A stretch of DNA of 7,911 bases, from positions 1-7,911 of the forward strand of contig JAJRYU010000582.1 of NCBI GenBank assembly GCA_024275615.1, given 5' to 3'. The translations under genes and the position numbers were made by a program. Positions 1-6,437 of the stretch are shown here, piece by piece; position 1 is the first letter of the stretch; each line of letters starts with the position of its first letter. The notes beneath the pieces were generated by a model. The model was not told the origin of the DNA, ran no database searches, and saw nothing but the letters and a program-made list of their open reading frames with translations. The DNA comes from Planctomycetota bacterium. Lineage in GTDB: Bacteria; Planctomycetota; GCA-002687715; DRQF01.

Positions 1-214
1 CGTCGTAAGCACGGATTTCATCCACGCTCTTGCCAACGCAGGCGTGCAGCGTGTTGACGCCATTCATAGCGTGGTCAATAGCAATCGAAGTTAAGATAGC
101 ATTCTTGCCGGTGCCGTGGCGACTCATGATGATTCCCAAGTTGCCGGCGCCGAGGCCGCCCTTGAGAACTTTGTCGAACACACGCAAAGGCCGATTCTGG
201 TCAGTGATACTCAT
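1..214 (-). CDS. RecA/KaiC-like P-loop protein, N-terminal fragment
   Basis: Only the first 71 codons lie in the window; the rest continues beyond position 1. The ATG at 214-212 comes 15 bases after the fusA stop and has a good ribosome binding site (AAGGGGA on the minus strand, 222-228, 7 bases upstream), so it is probably co-transcribed with fusA. The start of the protein (RPLRVFDKVLKGGLGAGNLG, residues 9-28) followed by SRHGTGKN (31-38) resembles, from memory, a family of uncharacterised RecA/KaiC-type ATPases found in planctomycetes and deltaproteobacteria, which open with a 'GGLG-GN-GVV' stretch before the Walker A loop. Seen here: the loop has GKN where P-loop NTPases normally have GKT or GKS, and serine in place of the first A/G. 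Walker B and the remaining core lie outside the window, so ATPase activity cannot be judged. Role unknown. The family assignment is moderately sure; reading frame and start are strong. Confidence 0.72.
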   Translation of the reverse strand, partial: MSITDQNRPLRVFDKVLKGGLGAGNLGIIMSRHGTGKNAILTSIAIDHAMNGVNTLHACVGKSVDEIRAYD

Positions 215-221
215 GAGAGTT

Positions 222-228
222 TCCCCTT
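222..228 (-). promoter_or_regulatory. Ribosome binding site of the RecA/KaiC-like gene
   Basis: Read on the minus strand this is AAGGGGA, 7 bases before the ATG at 214-212. It lies in the 15-base gap after the fusA stop codon. It fixes the start of the partial gene and supports translation from a shared fusA transcript. Confidence 0.65.
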
Positions 229-229
229 G

Positions 230-2320
230 TTATTTGTTCCCTGCTTCGCGTTCTGCTCGATAAGCAGCCACCAGCTCTTCTTCGACATCCCTGGGCGCAC
301 CGGCATAGCGATGGAATTCCATGGTGAATTCTGCTTTGCCCTGCGTGGCGGAACGTAGGTCTGTGGCATAGCCGAACATTTCGGAAAGAGGGACTTCCGC
401 TTCGATGCGGACGAATCCGGTGTCTTCCGTAGTTCCGATTAGCATGCCTCGCCTTTGCAAGACTGTGCCGACCATCTCGCCTTGAAACTCAGTTGGGCCT
501 TCGATGACGACCGTCATGATTGGTTCAAGGACTTGAGGTTTGCCCTTCGGGTAGTATTCGCGGAAGCAACCGCGAGCGGCGGCTTGGAAAGCGTTATCTG
601 AAGAGTCAACAGCATGATGGGCGCCGTCGCGAAGATCCACATTAAGGCCATCCACCGGTGCTCCGATGAGCGTGCCTTCGTCGAGCATGCTTTTGAAACC
701 CTTTTGGATCGACGAGATGAATTCCCGGGGGATGTTACCGCCCGTGACATTGTTCTCCATCTCGTACTTGCCTTCGTCATTGGGAGACATGCCACCAATG
801 ATTCGGCCGTACTGACCGGAACCACCCGTTTGCTTCTTATGGGTGTAGTCGAATTCGACAGGCTTGGTCATACGCTCGCGGTAGGCCACTTTTGGCTTGC
901 CAACTTCAACTTCACAGTCGAATTCACGGCGCATGCGTTCGACGTAGACCTCCAAGTGAAGCTCACCCATGCCCGAGATGATGGTCTCAGCACTTTTGGG
1001 ATCAACGCGGACGCGGAAGGTAGGATCTTCCTTGGTGAAACGCTGAAGAGCCTTCGACATGTTGGCGGTGCCTTTGCGCTCCTTGGGTTTGATAGCCAAG
1101 TCGATGACCGTATCTGGGATGTGCATTGAACTCAAAGTGAGTTCAGTGTTCTTGTCCCGGAACGTGTCGCCGGAGGCGCAATCGATGCCAAACATGGCGA
1201 CGATGTCCCCGGCGCCAGCCGATTCGATGTCTTCCATCTTGTCCGAGTGCATGCGCACAATACGGCCCAACTTGTGCTTCTTCTTGGTTCTTGCGTTGTA
1301 GACAAAGTCACCCTTGTTGAGAGTCCCCTGGTAAACGCGCACATAAGTCAACTGGCCGTAGGCTCCATCTTCAAGCTTAAATGCGTATGCCAGAAGAACA
1401 TCATCGGAATCGTTGGTGACCGCGACTTTGTTTTCTTCGTCTGCCGGGTTGGTGGCATAGTTAGCCACATCTGTGGGGTCCGGGAGGTAGCTCACGACAG
1501 CGTTGAGCAGGGGTTGGACACCACGGTTCTTGTAAGCGGAACCCAGGAAGACCGGAACCAGTTCCAAGGCGAGTACACCAGAGCGGACCGCCTTACGGAT
1601 AAGTTCAACCGGAATTTCCTGTTCCTCCATGACCAGCTCCATGAGCTCGTCATCGAAGTTTGAAAGGGCATCCAGCATGACCTCGCGGCGACTTTCGCAG
1701 TCGATCTGCAATTCTTCGGGGATCTCGGCGTCACGCATGGTCTGACCGGCATCACCCTCGAAGTAGATTGCGCGCATCGTGACTAAGTCGACAACGCCAA
1801 CGTGGTCTCCTTCGAGCCCGATGGGGACTTGCATCATGACAGCGTTCAGGTGCAGTTTTTCTCGCAATTGGTCGCAGACGCGCATGGGGTTGGCGCCGGT
1901 GCGGTCACACTTGTTGATGAATGCCACCCGTGGGACATTGTAACGTCGCATTTGGCGATCGACGGTAATCGACTGGCTTTGGACGCCAGCAACACCGCAG
2001 AGGACCAAAACGGCACCATCTAGGACGCGCAAGGCACGCTCCACTTCAATGGTAAAGTCAACATGACCCGGTGTGTCAATGATATTGATGGAGTGATCAT
2101 CCCACTCGACCGAAGTCGCGGCGGATGCAATCGTAATACCGCGTTCGCGCTCCAAGTCCATGGAGTCCATTGTGGCGCCAACGCCATCTTTGCCCCGGAC
2201 TTCGTGGATTGCGTGAATTCGGTCAGTATAGAAAAGAATACGCTCAGTCAGGGTTGTCTTGCCCGAATCAATGTGGGCACTAATCCCGATGTTGCGCAAC
2301 TTCGAAAGCTCTGTTGCCAT
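230..2320 (-). CDS. fusA: Elongation factor G, mitochondrial EFG1-like (spdEFG1) class
   Basis: Cytoplasmic translational GTPase that drives ribosomal translocation of tRNA and mRNA after peptide bond formation. Full length (696 aa; EF-Gs are about 690-700). GTPase motifs are all present: G1 AHIDSGKT (15-22), G2 RGITI (60-64), G3 DTPGH (82-86), G4 NKCD (136-139) and G5 GSA (260-262). Domain II follows G5, domain III contains ISGMGELHLEV (448-458), domain IV has KKQTGGSGQYGR (495-506) and the HAVDSS tip region (569-574), and domain V has PLSEMFGYATDLRSATQGKA (644-663). SGKT instead of AGKT, and KDGVGATMDSMDLE (44-57) instead of the classical HDGAATMDWM-type stretch, mark the spdEFG1 class; in Borrelia this class does translocation while a second EF-G does recycling. 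No rpsL, rpsG or tuf gene adjoins it; a P-loop protein gene follows. Ahead of the ATG only a weak, very close AAGAG is visible. Identity is certain, subclass very likely. Confidence 0.98.
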   Translation of the reverse strand: MATELSKLRNIGISAHIDSGKTTLTERILFYTDRIHAIHEVRGKDGVGATMDSMDLERERGITIASAATSVEWDDHSINIIDTPGHVDFTIEVERALRVLDGAVLVLCGVAGVQSQSITVDRQMRRYNVPRVAFINKCDRTGANPMRVCDQLREKLHLNAVMMQVPIGLEGDHVGVVDLVTMRAIYFEGDAGQTMRDAEIPEELQIDCESRREVMLDALSNFDDELMELVMEEQEIPVELIRKAVRSGVLALELVPVFLGSAYKNRGVQPLLNAVVSYLPDPTDVANYATNPADEENKVAVTNDSDDVLLAYAFKLEDGAYGQLTYVRVYQGTLNKGDFVYNARTKKKHKLGRIVRMHSDKMEDIESAGAGDIVAMFGIDCASGDTFRDKNTELTLSSMHIPDTVIDLAIKPKERKGTANMSKALQRFTKEDPTFRVRVDPKSAETIISGMGELHLEVYVERMRREFDCEVEVGKPKVAYRERMTKPVEFDYTHKKQTGGSGQYGRIIGGMSPNDEGKYEMENNVTGGNIPREFISSIQKGFKSMLDEGTLIGAPVDGLNVDLRDGAHHAVDSSDNAFQAAARGCFREYYPKGKPQVLEPIMTVVIEGPTEFQGEMVGTVLQRRGMLIGTTEDTGFVRIEAEVPLSEMFGYATDLRSATQGKAEFTMEFHRYAGAPRDVEEELVAAYRAEREAGNK

Positions 2321-2695
2321 GGCTCTTAAACTCGAATCTGGTTCGTAAATTGCAGACTAGACATTCACAGGTTTCCTGCTGGATCTCAAGTGACAGAAAG
2401 TGACGGACCTAAGAAGAACGAATCCATCTCAGGCCGTCAGCAGGATGCCACCCGAAAATCCCAATTTTGCGGGCCTTCCTGGAATGCGTTCGCTGATGTT
2501 TCTAAATCCGAATTCTCCTCCCAAGAGCAAAATAGTGAAACTTCCCAGGGTTGGCACCTGTTGAAGCTCCAGGACGGCTTGATGGTGAGATGATGCCAAG
2601 GTGAGAAAGACGAGATTTCCCCGGTGTTTTCGGCCACAAAGCCCTCAAACGAAGGAACTAAGGGAGTCTGGAGCTATTTTCCGGGCTGCTTGCTC

Positions 2696-2712
2696 GGGCC
2701 AGGTTTTGGCCC
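2696..2712 (+). repeat. Short inverted repeat in the leader of the secreted protein gene
   Basis: GGGCCA (2696-2701) and TGGCCC (2707-2712) are complementary around a 5-base spacer. They end 6 bases before the GGAG ribosome binding site at 2719. In RNA this could form a 6-bp hairpin near the ribosome binding site. A stem this short can occur by chance, and there is no further sign of a riboswitch or thermosensor. Confidence 0.3.
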
Positions 2713-2718
2713 AAATAT

Positions 2719-2722
2719 GGAG
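2719..2722 (+). promoter_or_regulatory. Ribosome binding site fixing the start of the secreted protein
   Basis: GGAG lies 6 bases before the ATG at 2729. It overlaps the in-frame ATG at 2717, which has no such site of its own. This, plus the signal peptide that begins at 2729, makes 2729 the preferred start over 2717 or 2624. Confidence 0.65.
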
Positions 2723-2728
2723 TTGGAA

Positions 2729-3694
2729 ATGAATCGTATCCTCAGCGCAATTGCAATGATCTTGGTCCTGTCGTCGGTTTTGGTGGCCCAAGAAACCGCT
2801 GCTAAACCAGAAACTGTCAAATTTACTGCCAAGAATCCCGCCGCTGGCGACCAGGTTGTCAAAGGGTCTACCAGTGACACGACCACCGTCATGACCATTT
2901 CCATGGGCGAAATGGGCGAGCAGACGATGAATCAAGGCGTCAAAATGAAGGAGACCAAGACAGTGACAGTTTTGGCTGCCGAGGGCGAAAATGTCACCAA
3001 ATTCAAGATTGCTTACAAAGAAGTCAAACTTGAGCAGATCACGGAAAGCCCCATGAGCCCAGAGCCCATGACCCAGGACATGATGGAGGGGAACAACCCT
3101 TCTGGAAATACCTATGTGTTCACCATTGGTGAATCCGGGGTTGTGATTACCGATGAAAAAGGCGAAGCCGTTACCGAAGGCATGGCTGAATTCCTCAAGA
3201 CTGCGGAAGCGCCTGAAGGCAAGTTCGTCGCTTGGCGGCCCAGTGCTGCGGAGATGTTTACCGCGCGCGAGTTCACTATTGGAGAGACCGTCGTTATTCC
3301 CAAAGACAAGGCGATGGCCATCATTCCAAACAGGAAAATGCTGGGGAACGAAGTCAATATCAAGGTCGAAGCGACCTTGCGTGCAAGAAAGACCGTCTTC
3401 GGAGTCGCATGTGGGGTCTTCGATATCGTCACGACCATGGACGGCTCTCCCGCCTTTGTTGCCGACAATGCTCCCGGAATGGACATGAAGATGACCATGA
3501 AACTCACAGGTACCATGACCATTGGTATCGACAACATGTGGCTCTATGGCATGAAGAGTAGCGGTCCACTGAACGTCGACGCCGAAATCGAAGCGGAAGA
3601 AATGTCCATGACAATAAAGGGCTCGGGCACCGTGACGGCCAACATGATCAACGTCTACTCGAAAGCAAAGATCAAAGCAGAAGAGAAGAAGTAA
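2729..3694 (+). CDS. Secreted methionine-rich protein of unknown function
   Basis: I do not recognise the family. The 321-residue product starts with a textbook signal peptide: MNR, a hydrophobic stretch ILSAIAMILVLSSVLVA, and a likely signal peptidase I cut after Ala20 (LVA|QE). It is therefore exported to the periplasm or beyond; there is no lipobox cysteine and no second membrane segment. The mature part is rich in Thr, Val, Lys and Glu, has many alternating polar/hydrophobic stretches suggesting beta strands, contains a single Cys (VACGV), and ends in a lysine/glutamate-rich tail. Methionine is unusually frequent, about 26 residues (8%), clustered as MTISMGEMGEQTM, SPMSPEPMTQDMM and MDMKMTMKLTGTM. 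Such clusters can bind copper or resist oxidation, but this is speculation. The start is placed at 2729 because of the GGAG site and signal peptide; the frame is open back to 2624, which would bury the signal. It is transcribed alone and closed by an intrinsic terminator 27 bases downstream. Confidence 0.85.
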   Translation: MNRILSAIAMILVLSSVLVAQETAAKPETVKFTAKNPAAGDQVVKGSTSDTTTVMTISMGEMGEQTMNQGVKMKETKTVTVLAAEGENVTKFKIAYKEVKLEQITESPMSPEPMTQDMMEGNNPSGNTYVFTIGESGVVITDEKGEAVTEGMAEFLKTAEAPEGKFVAWRPSAAEMFTAREFTIGETVVIPKDKAMAIIPNRKMLGNEVNIKVEATLRARKTVFGVACGVFDIVTTMDGSPAFVADNAPGMDMKMTMKLTGTMTIGIDNMWLYGMKSSGPLNVDAEIEAEEMSMTIKGSGTVTANMINVYSKAKIKAEEKK

Positions 3695-3721
3695 GGTTCG
3701 ACTTTTTGAGTCGCCTACGTG

Positions 3722-3751
3722 AAGCCCCGGCCCTTCGGCCGGGGCTTTTTT
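3722..3751 (+). terminator. Strong intrinsic (Rho-independent) terminator
   Basis: An 11-bp stem (3722-3732 with 3737-3747), mostly GCCCCGGCC against GGCCGGGGC, closes a CTTC loop and runs into six T residues (3746-3751). It begins 27 bases after the stop codon of the secreted protein gene, making that gene a separate transcription unit. On the opposite strand the stem is preceded by A residues, and only two T residues follow, so it should work mainly in the plus direction. Confidence 0.93.
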
Positions 3752-3915
3752 CGTTACCGTTTGGTAATAAATAACCCGTGGTCCAAGTCCACTCGGCAAG
3801 GAGGCAGCTTGCCATGCCGACGCAAATAGGCTCTGCGATGCCAAAACCCCAATAACAGGCTCATCAACTCAGTCGGCACACCACTTGCGATTCCCAGAGT
3901 ATCACGAGTGACGCA

Positions 3916-3938
3916 GAGAGGCGACTTCGTCGCCTCTC
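3916..3938. repeat. Perfect 10-bp inverted repeat (hairpin)
   Basis: GAGAGGCGAC (3916-3925) and GTCGCCTCTC (3929-3938) pair perfectly around a 3-base TTC spacer. No T-run follows on either strand, so it is not a standard intrinsic terminator. It could be an operator-like site, an RNA processing hairpin or a relic of a mobile element; the sequence does not decide. Nearby, ACGAA-A-TTCGT (3942-3952) is a second, smaller near-palindrome. Confidence 0.6.
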
Positions 3939-4011
3939 AACACGAAATTCGTATTGACGTGTGGCGTGGCTTTTTCCGAATGGGAAAGGTCATTTGACGA
4001 TGCAACGACAA

Positions 4012-4037
4012 AAGACGGCTCCCAACACGGCCGTCTT
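4012..4037. repeat. 8-bp inverted repeat with 10-base spacer
   Basis: AAGACGGC (4012-4019) is complementary to GCCGTCTT (4030-4037). Read on the minus strand the stem continues into a short run of four T residues, giving at best a weak terminator shape in that direction. No gene end is known nearby on that strand, so the role is open. Confidence 0.4.
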
Positions 4038-4254
4038 GTTGCCTTCGAGAATGGCTGGAAAACCAACAGAAAGGCTGCTTTTCGCAAGACAGGGGAGTTG
4101 GGCTTTGGACACTCTGGTGGCCAAACGAGAATCCACGTCACCGTCATTTTTTGTACTTGTTTGACGATTTCTTGCCGTCCCGTCTGCTCTGGCGTAGGTT
4201 TCCTCTGGTTCCCCCCCTGAATGCGCACTCATTGCCATAAGTGGACATTTAACC

Positions 4255-4767
4255 ATGGACTTGAGCACCACAGAAATCATCGAAGCGCTTTCCAGAACTC
4301 CCCATGTTCTTCGCTCGCTCTTGTCTGGCGTCCCCCATCGTCTCCTCGAAGAGAACGAAGGAGAAGGTACGTTTACTCCTCGTGACGTGGTCGCCCATCT
4401 CATTCATGGAGAAAAAACGGATTGGATACCACGGATGGATCTCATCTTGCAACAAGGAGAGAGTCAGTCCTTTGTCGCTTTTGACCGTTTCGCTTTCGAC
4501 CAAGATGCTGCCATCGATGCCCTTCTTGCCAAGTTTGCCACTCTCCGCACTTCCAACTTGGATCATGTGCGCGCTCTTGAGTTGACACCTTCCCACTTGA
4601 AGCTAACAGGCAAACATCCTGAATTTGGTATTGTCACACTCGGTCAACTCTTGACCACTTGGGTGGTTCATGACCTGGGACACATCGGCCAGATCGTTCG
4701 GGTCATGAGCAAGCAATTTGCTCAAACCGTCGGACCTTGGCGCGCGTATCTTGGAATCCTCGAGTAG
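4255..4767 (+). CDS. DinB-superfamily (YfiT-like) putative metal-dependent protein
   Basis: A 170-residue protein of the DinB/YfiT four-helix-bundle superfamily. The three expected metal-binding histidines are present: His48 in DVVAHLIHGE, then His139 and His143 in the HDLGHIGQ motif (139-146). In the superfamily such triads hold a divalent metal; characterised members are thiol transferases using bacillithiol or mycothiol, or glutathione-like cofactors, but the substrate here cannot be read from the sequence. The C-terminal GPWRAYLGIL is typical of one subgroup. There is no signal peptide or membrane helix, so it should be cytoplasmic. The ATG at 4255 gives a normal family length; only a weak GTGGA precedes it by 9 bases. 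A small membrane protein gene starts 14 bases after the stop and is probably co-transcribed. Family sure, function not. Confidence 0.9.
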   Translation: MDLSTTEIIEALSRTPHVLRSLLSGVPHRLLEENEGEGTFTPRDVVAHLIHGEKTDWIPRMDLILQQGESQSFVAFDRFAFDQDAAIDALLAKFATLRTSNLDHVRALELTPSHLKLTGKHPEFGIVTLGQLLTTWVVHDLGHIGQIVRVMSKQFAQTVGPWRAYLGILE

Positions 4768-4771
4768 CACT

Positions 4772-4775
4772 GGAG
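4772..4775 (+). promoter_or_regulatory. Ribosome binding site of the small membrane protein
   Basis: GGAG, 6 bases ahead of the ATG at 4782, in the 14-base gap after the DinB-family stop. It selects 4782 over the upstream in-frame ATG at 4737, which lies inside the DinB-family gene. Confidence 0.6.
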
Positions 4776-4781
4776 CGCAGC

Positions 4782-4949
4782 ATGAAACTCAATCCTGAAC
4801 TGAGCAAGATCGAACGCGTTGGGGTCACGCTCATGGCTGTCGCGTGCTTCTGGTTGGCGTACTTAGGAGCGGAAGACCGCATGGCTATGCGGATTGTCTT
4901 GATTGCTTTCGGCCTCGTTCTTGTTCACGCGGCAATTGGTGGGACATGA
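4782..4949 (+). CDS. Small two-helix membrane protein (DUF2892-like)
   Basis: A 55-residue product with a short polar start (MKLNPELSKIERV), two hydrophobic segments (about residues 13-29 and 36-52) joined by a charged turn EDRMAMR, and the ending AAIGGT. The plan of a short charged N-terminus with an I-R pair, two helices and a glycine-containing end resembles DUF2892/YgaP-type small inner-membrane proteins, but the match is by pattern only. It starts 14 bases after the DinB-family stop with its own GGAG site, suggesting a two-gene operon. The 197 bases from its stop to the next gene contain no gene or clear terminator. Function unknown. Confidence 0.7.
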   Translation: MKLNPELSKIERVGVTLMAVACFWLAYLGAEDRMAMRIVLIAFGLVLVHAAIGGT

Positions 4950-5136
4950 CTCTTCCGGAAGTTGCTCAGGTTGGGCAAGAAGGACGGCTGAATTCATCCG
5001 CCCAGATTTCTCCACGTTCAAGTCCCTATTGAAACAGCGCGAACTTCTCTATGTCGACGAAACCCAGTCGTTCACGATGCCGATCCGATCTGATAGGCTG
5101 GGGCGTGAGGGGGTCCGTTTCTTAGACAAGAAAGTG

Positions 5137-5142
5137 AAGGAG
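5137..5142 (+). promoter_or_regulatory. Ribosome binding site of the nuclease-like gene
   Basis: AAGGAG, the strongest such site in this half of the window, placed a tight 4 bases before the ATG at 5147. It confirms the start and suggests efficient translation. Confidence 0.65.
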
Positions 5143-5146
5143 AAAG

Positions 5147-6424
5147 ATGATCGAACCAACAGAATTGACCGCGTTGATCGATCGCTACAAAGCGGACCAA
5201 GAATCTGTCTACAACACTTGGTTCGTTGGTGCTGAGGAACGATTGAAGGCTTTTCGTTCAATTCGACGCGGTGTCCGCGATACGATTGACATGATCGTTT
5301 CCGGGGACTTCGGTAGCGATTTCAAAGGGTCACCACTCGAAGTCGTATTGGCGGCGATTACCGAGCAGAAGCAAGTCTTTGCTGGTGCAGCTCATGCTTT
5401 CTACTGGAAGCCCAAACTTCGCATCCCCGATATCTACGAAAACCAAGTGAACAAACGTCGGTTCGGGGCCTTCTTGGAAGCTTGTCTTGCGGCGACACAA
5501 GAGTCTCAAGTCCTAAAAGAAATGAGCCATCTTTCATCTCCGGCGATCAAGGGATTGGGGCCCGCAGTGGCCAACATCGTCTACTTCTTGCATCCAACAT
5601 TGGTGTCACCTTTCAACACAGCTATTCTCAATGGATTCAATATTCTCTTTGACGACAAATTGAAGCTGGGGTCGTGGCCGAGCTATCTAATCATGCGCCA
5701 TGTCATCGCCGAAGTGAATGCCCAATCCGAGGTGCGCAAACGGCTCTCGAAGGATCTCGGGGCATTTGCAGGGTTGCTGTTTGAAATTGGTTCAGGACGC
5801 CTACTTGTTTCGGGGAACGTTGAAGCTGTCCTTGAGGTCGAAAAGAAAAAATCCGAGAAAGCGGCTGCCCGGCGCCACAAAGAAGTAGTCAATGAAGACA
5901 AGGAAGCATCCGAGCACACACGTATCCAAGCCATGCTGATCCGCATCGGGGTTGCTCTTGGTTTGGCTGTTCATGTTGCCCGAAACGATCGGCATCGCTC
6001 TTGCAACGGTGATTCATTCGCCATGATGACCATGCCTGAATTGCCGAAGCGAGATTGGTCTCGGGAAGTTCACGATACCGTAAGCCTCATTGATGTCCTG
6101 TGGTTGCAGCGAGAATCTGGCGACATAGCAGCAGCCTTCGAAGTGGAAAAAAGCACCTCGATCTACTCCGGGATCTTACGCTTGGAGGACTTGGCTCACT
6201 CGATGCCAGCATGCGATTGTGACCTCTACATTGTTGCGCCTGATCGTCGGGAAAAAGAAGTCATGGCCCAACTAAGGCGCCCGTCCTTCCGTGACAGTCC
6301 TGTGGGTTCTTCCATGGGCTACATCTCGTTCGACGACCTTTGCAAGCACTGCGATGGGCTTTGCAAACTGGGAGAGGACCATAGAATTCTAAAAAAGATA
6401 GCGCGGCAAAGCGTGGAAGTATGA
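5147..6424 (+). CDS. Putative HhH-containing protein with C-terminal PD-(D/E)XK nuclease-like domain
   Basis: A 425-residue, apparently cytoplasmic protein without signal or membrane segments. Three regions are visible. The first (about 1-225) contains KGLGPAVANIVYFLHP (135-150), which reads like a helix-hairpin-helix element of DNA-glycosylase-type proteins. The second (about 228-257) is a highly charged, probably helical linker (VEKKKSEKAAARRHKE). The third (about 257-425) has HTRIQAMLIRIG, then SLIDVLWL with Asp316, AAFEVEKSTSIYSG (329-342) with Glu332 and Glu334, then LYIVAPDRR and a late YISFDDL. An Asp followed by ExE fits a PD-(D/E)XK nuclease core in which Glu replaces the Lys, as in BamHI; 'FEVE-sTSIYSG' recurs, from memory, in uncharacterised restriction-endonuclease-like proteins. 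A DNA-processing role is inferred. The ATG has AAGGAG (5137-5142) 4 bases upstream. A VF530 gene follows after 13 bases. No methyltransferase is in view. Confidence 0.8.
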   Translation: MIEPTELTALIDRYKADQESVYNTWFVGAEERLKAFRSIRRGVRDTIDMIVSGDFGSDFKGSPLEVVLAAITEQKQVFAGAAHAFYWKPKLRIPDIYENQVNKRRFGAFLEACLAATQESQVLKEMSHLSSPAIKGLGPAVANIVYFLHPTLVSPFNTAILNGFNILFDDKLKLGSWPSYLIMRHVIAEVNAQSEVRKRLSKDLGAFAGLLFEIGSGRLLVSGNVEAVLEVEKKKSEKAAARRHKEVVNEDKEASEHTRIQAMLIRIGVALGLAVHVARNDRHRSCNGDSFAMMTMPELPKRDWSREVHDTVSLIDVLWLQRESGDIAAAFEVEKSTSIYSGILRLEDLAHSMPACDCDLYIVAPDRREKEVMAQLRRPSFRDSPVGSSMGYISFDDLCKHCDGLCKLGEDHRILKKIARQSVEV

Positions 6425-6437
6425 GAAGAAGAATTGA

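Larger units (their letters stand above)
2321..2728. other. Divergent intergenic region between fusA and the secreted protein gene
   Basis: About 400 bases separating two divergently transcribed genes, so promoters for both should lie here. I see no pair of -35/-10 boxes good enough to call. Two overlapping opposite-strand open frames of 66-67 codons fall here (2390-2593 plus, 2437-2637 minus). Neither has a convincing ribosome binding site nor a recognisable product, and I leave them out. A small inverted repeat sits just ahead of the plus-strand gene. Confidence 0.5.
3752..4254. other. About 500 bases without a convincing gene
   Basis: This lies between the terminator and the DinB-family gene. 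Several open frames of 67-137 codons overlap here on both strands (for example 3902-4228 minus, 3954-4220 plus). None has a recognisable product, a good ribosome binding site or a protein-like composition, and they contradict one another. The stretch contains two inverted repeats, listed separately, and presumably the promoter of the downstream gene, which I could not pin down. Confidence 0.5.

Noticed and set aside
614..1663. Plus-strand frames of 138-171 codons inside fusA
   Set aside because: They are antisense to strongly conserved EF-G sequence and have no independent support.
2390..2637. Two overlapping short frames on opposite strands (66-67 codons)
   Set aside because: No convincing ribosome binding site, no recognisable sequence, and mutual overlap in a region expected to hold promoters.
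2624..2728. N-terminal extension of the secreted protein to the ATG at 2624
   Set aside because: It would bury a clear signal peptide 35 residues deep, and the GGAG site fits the ATG at 2729.
2645..3844. Long minus-strand open frame of 399 codons opposite the secreted protein gene
   Set aside because: It mirrors the codon structure of the real gene on the other strand, is rich in His/Asp/Gly/Phe as antisense shadows often are, shows no domain or signal, and crosses the strong terminator.
3902..4403. Several 67-137 codon frames on both strands ahead of the DinB-family gene
   Set aside because: They overlap one another and the real gene, and have neither family features nor good starts.
5029..5055. 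TTGAAA with TATGTC as a promoter for the nuclease-like gene
   Set aside because: The spacer is only 15 bases and the -10 box is poor, so it cannot be told from background.
4903..5235. Plus-strand frame of 110 codons between the small membrane protein and the nuclease-like gene
   Set aside because: It overlaps both neighbours in another frame, and its content is arginine-rich and unstructured as in out-of-frame translation.
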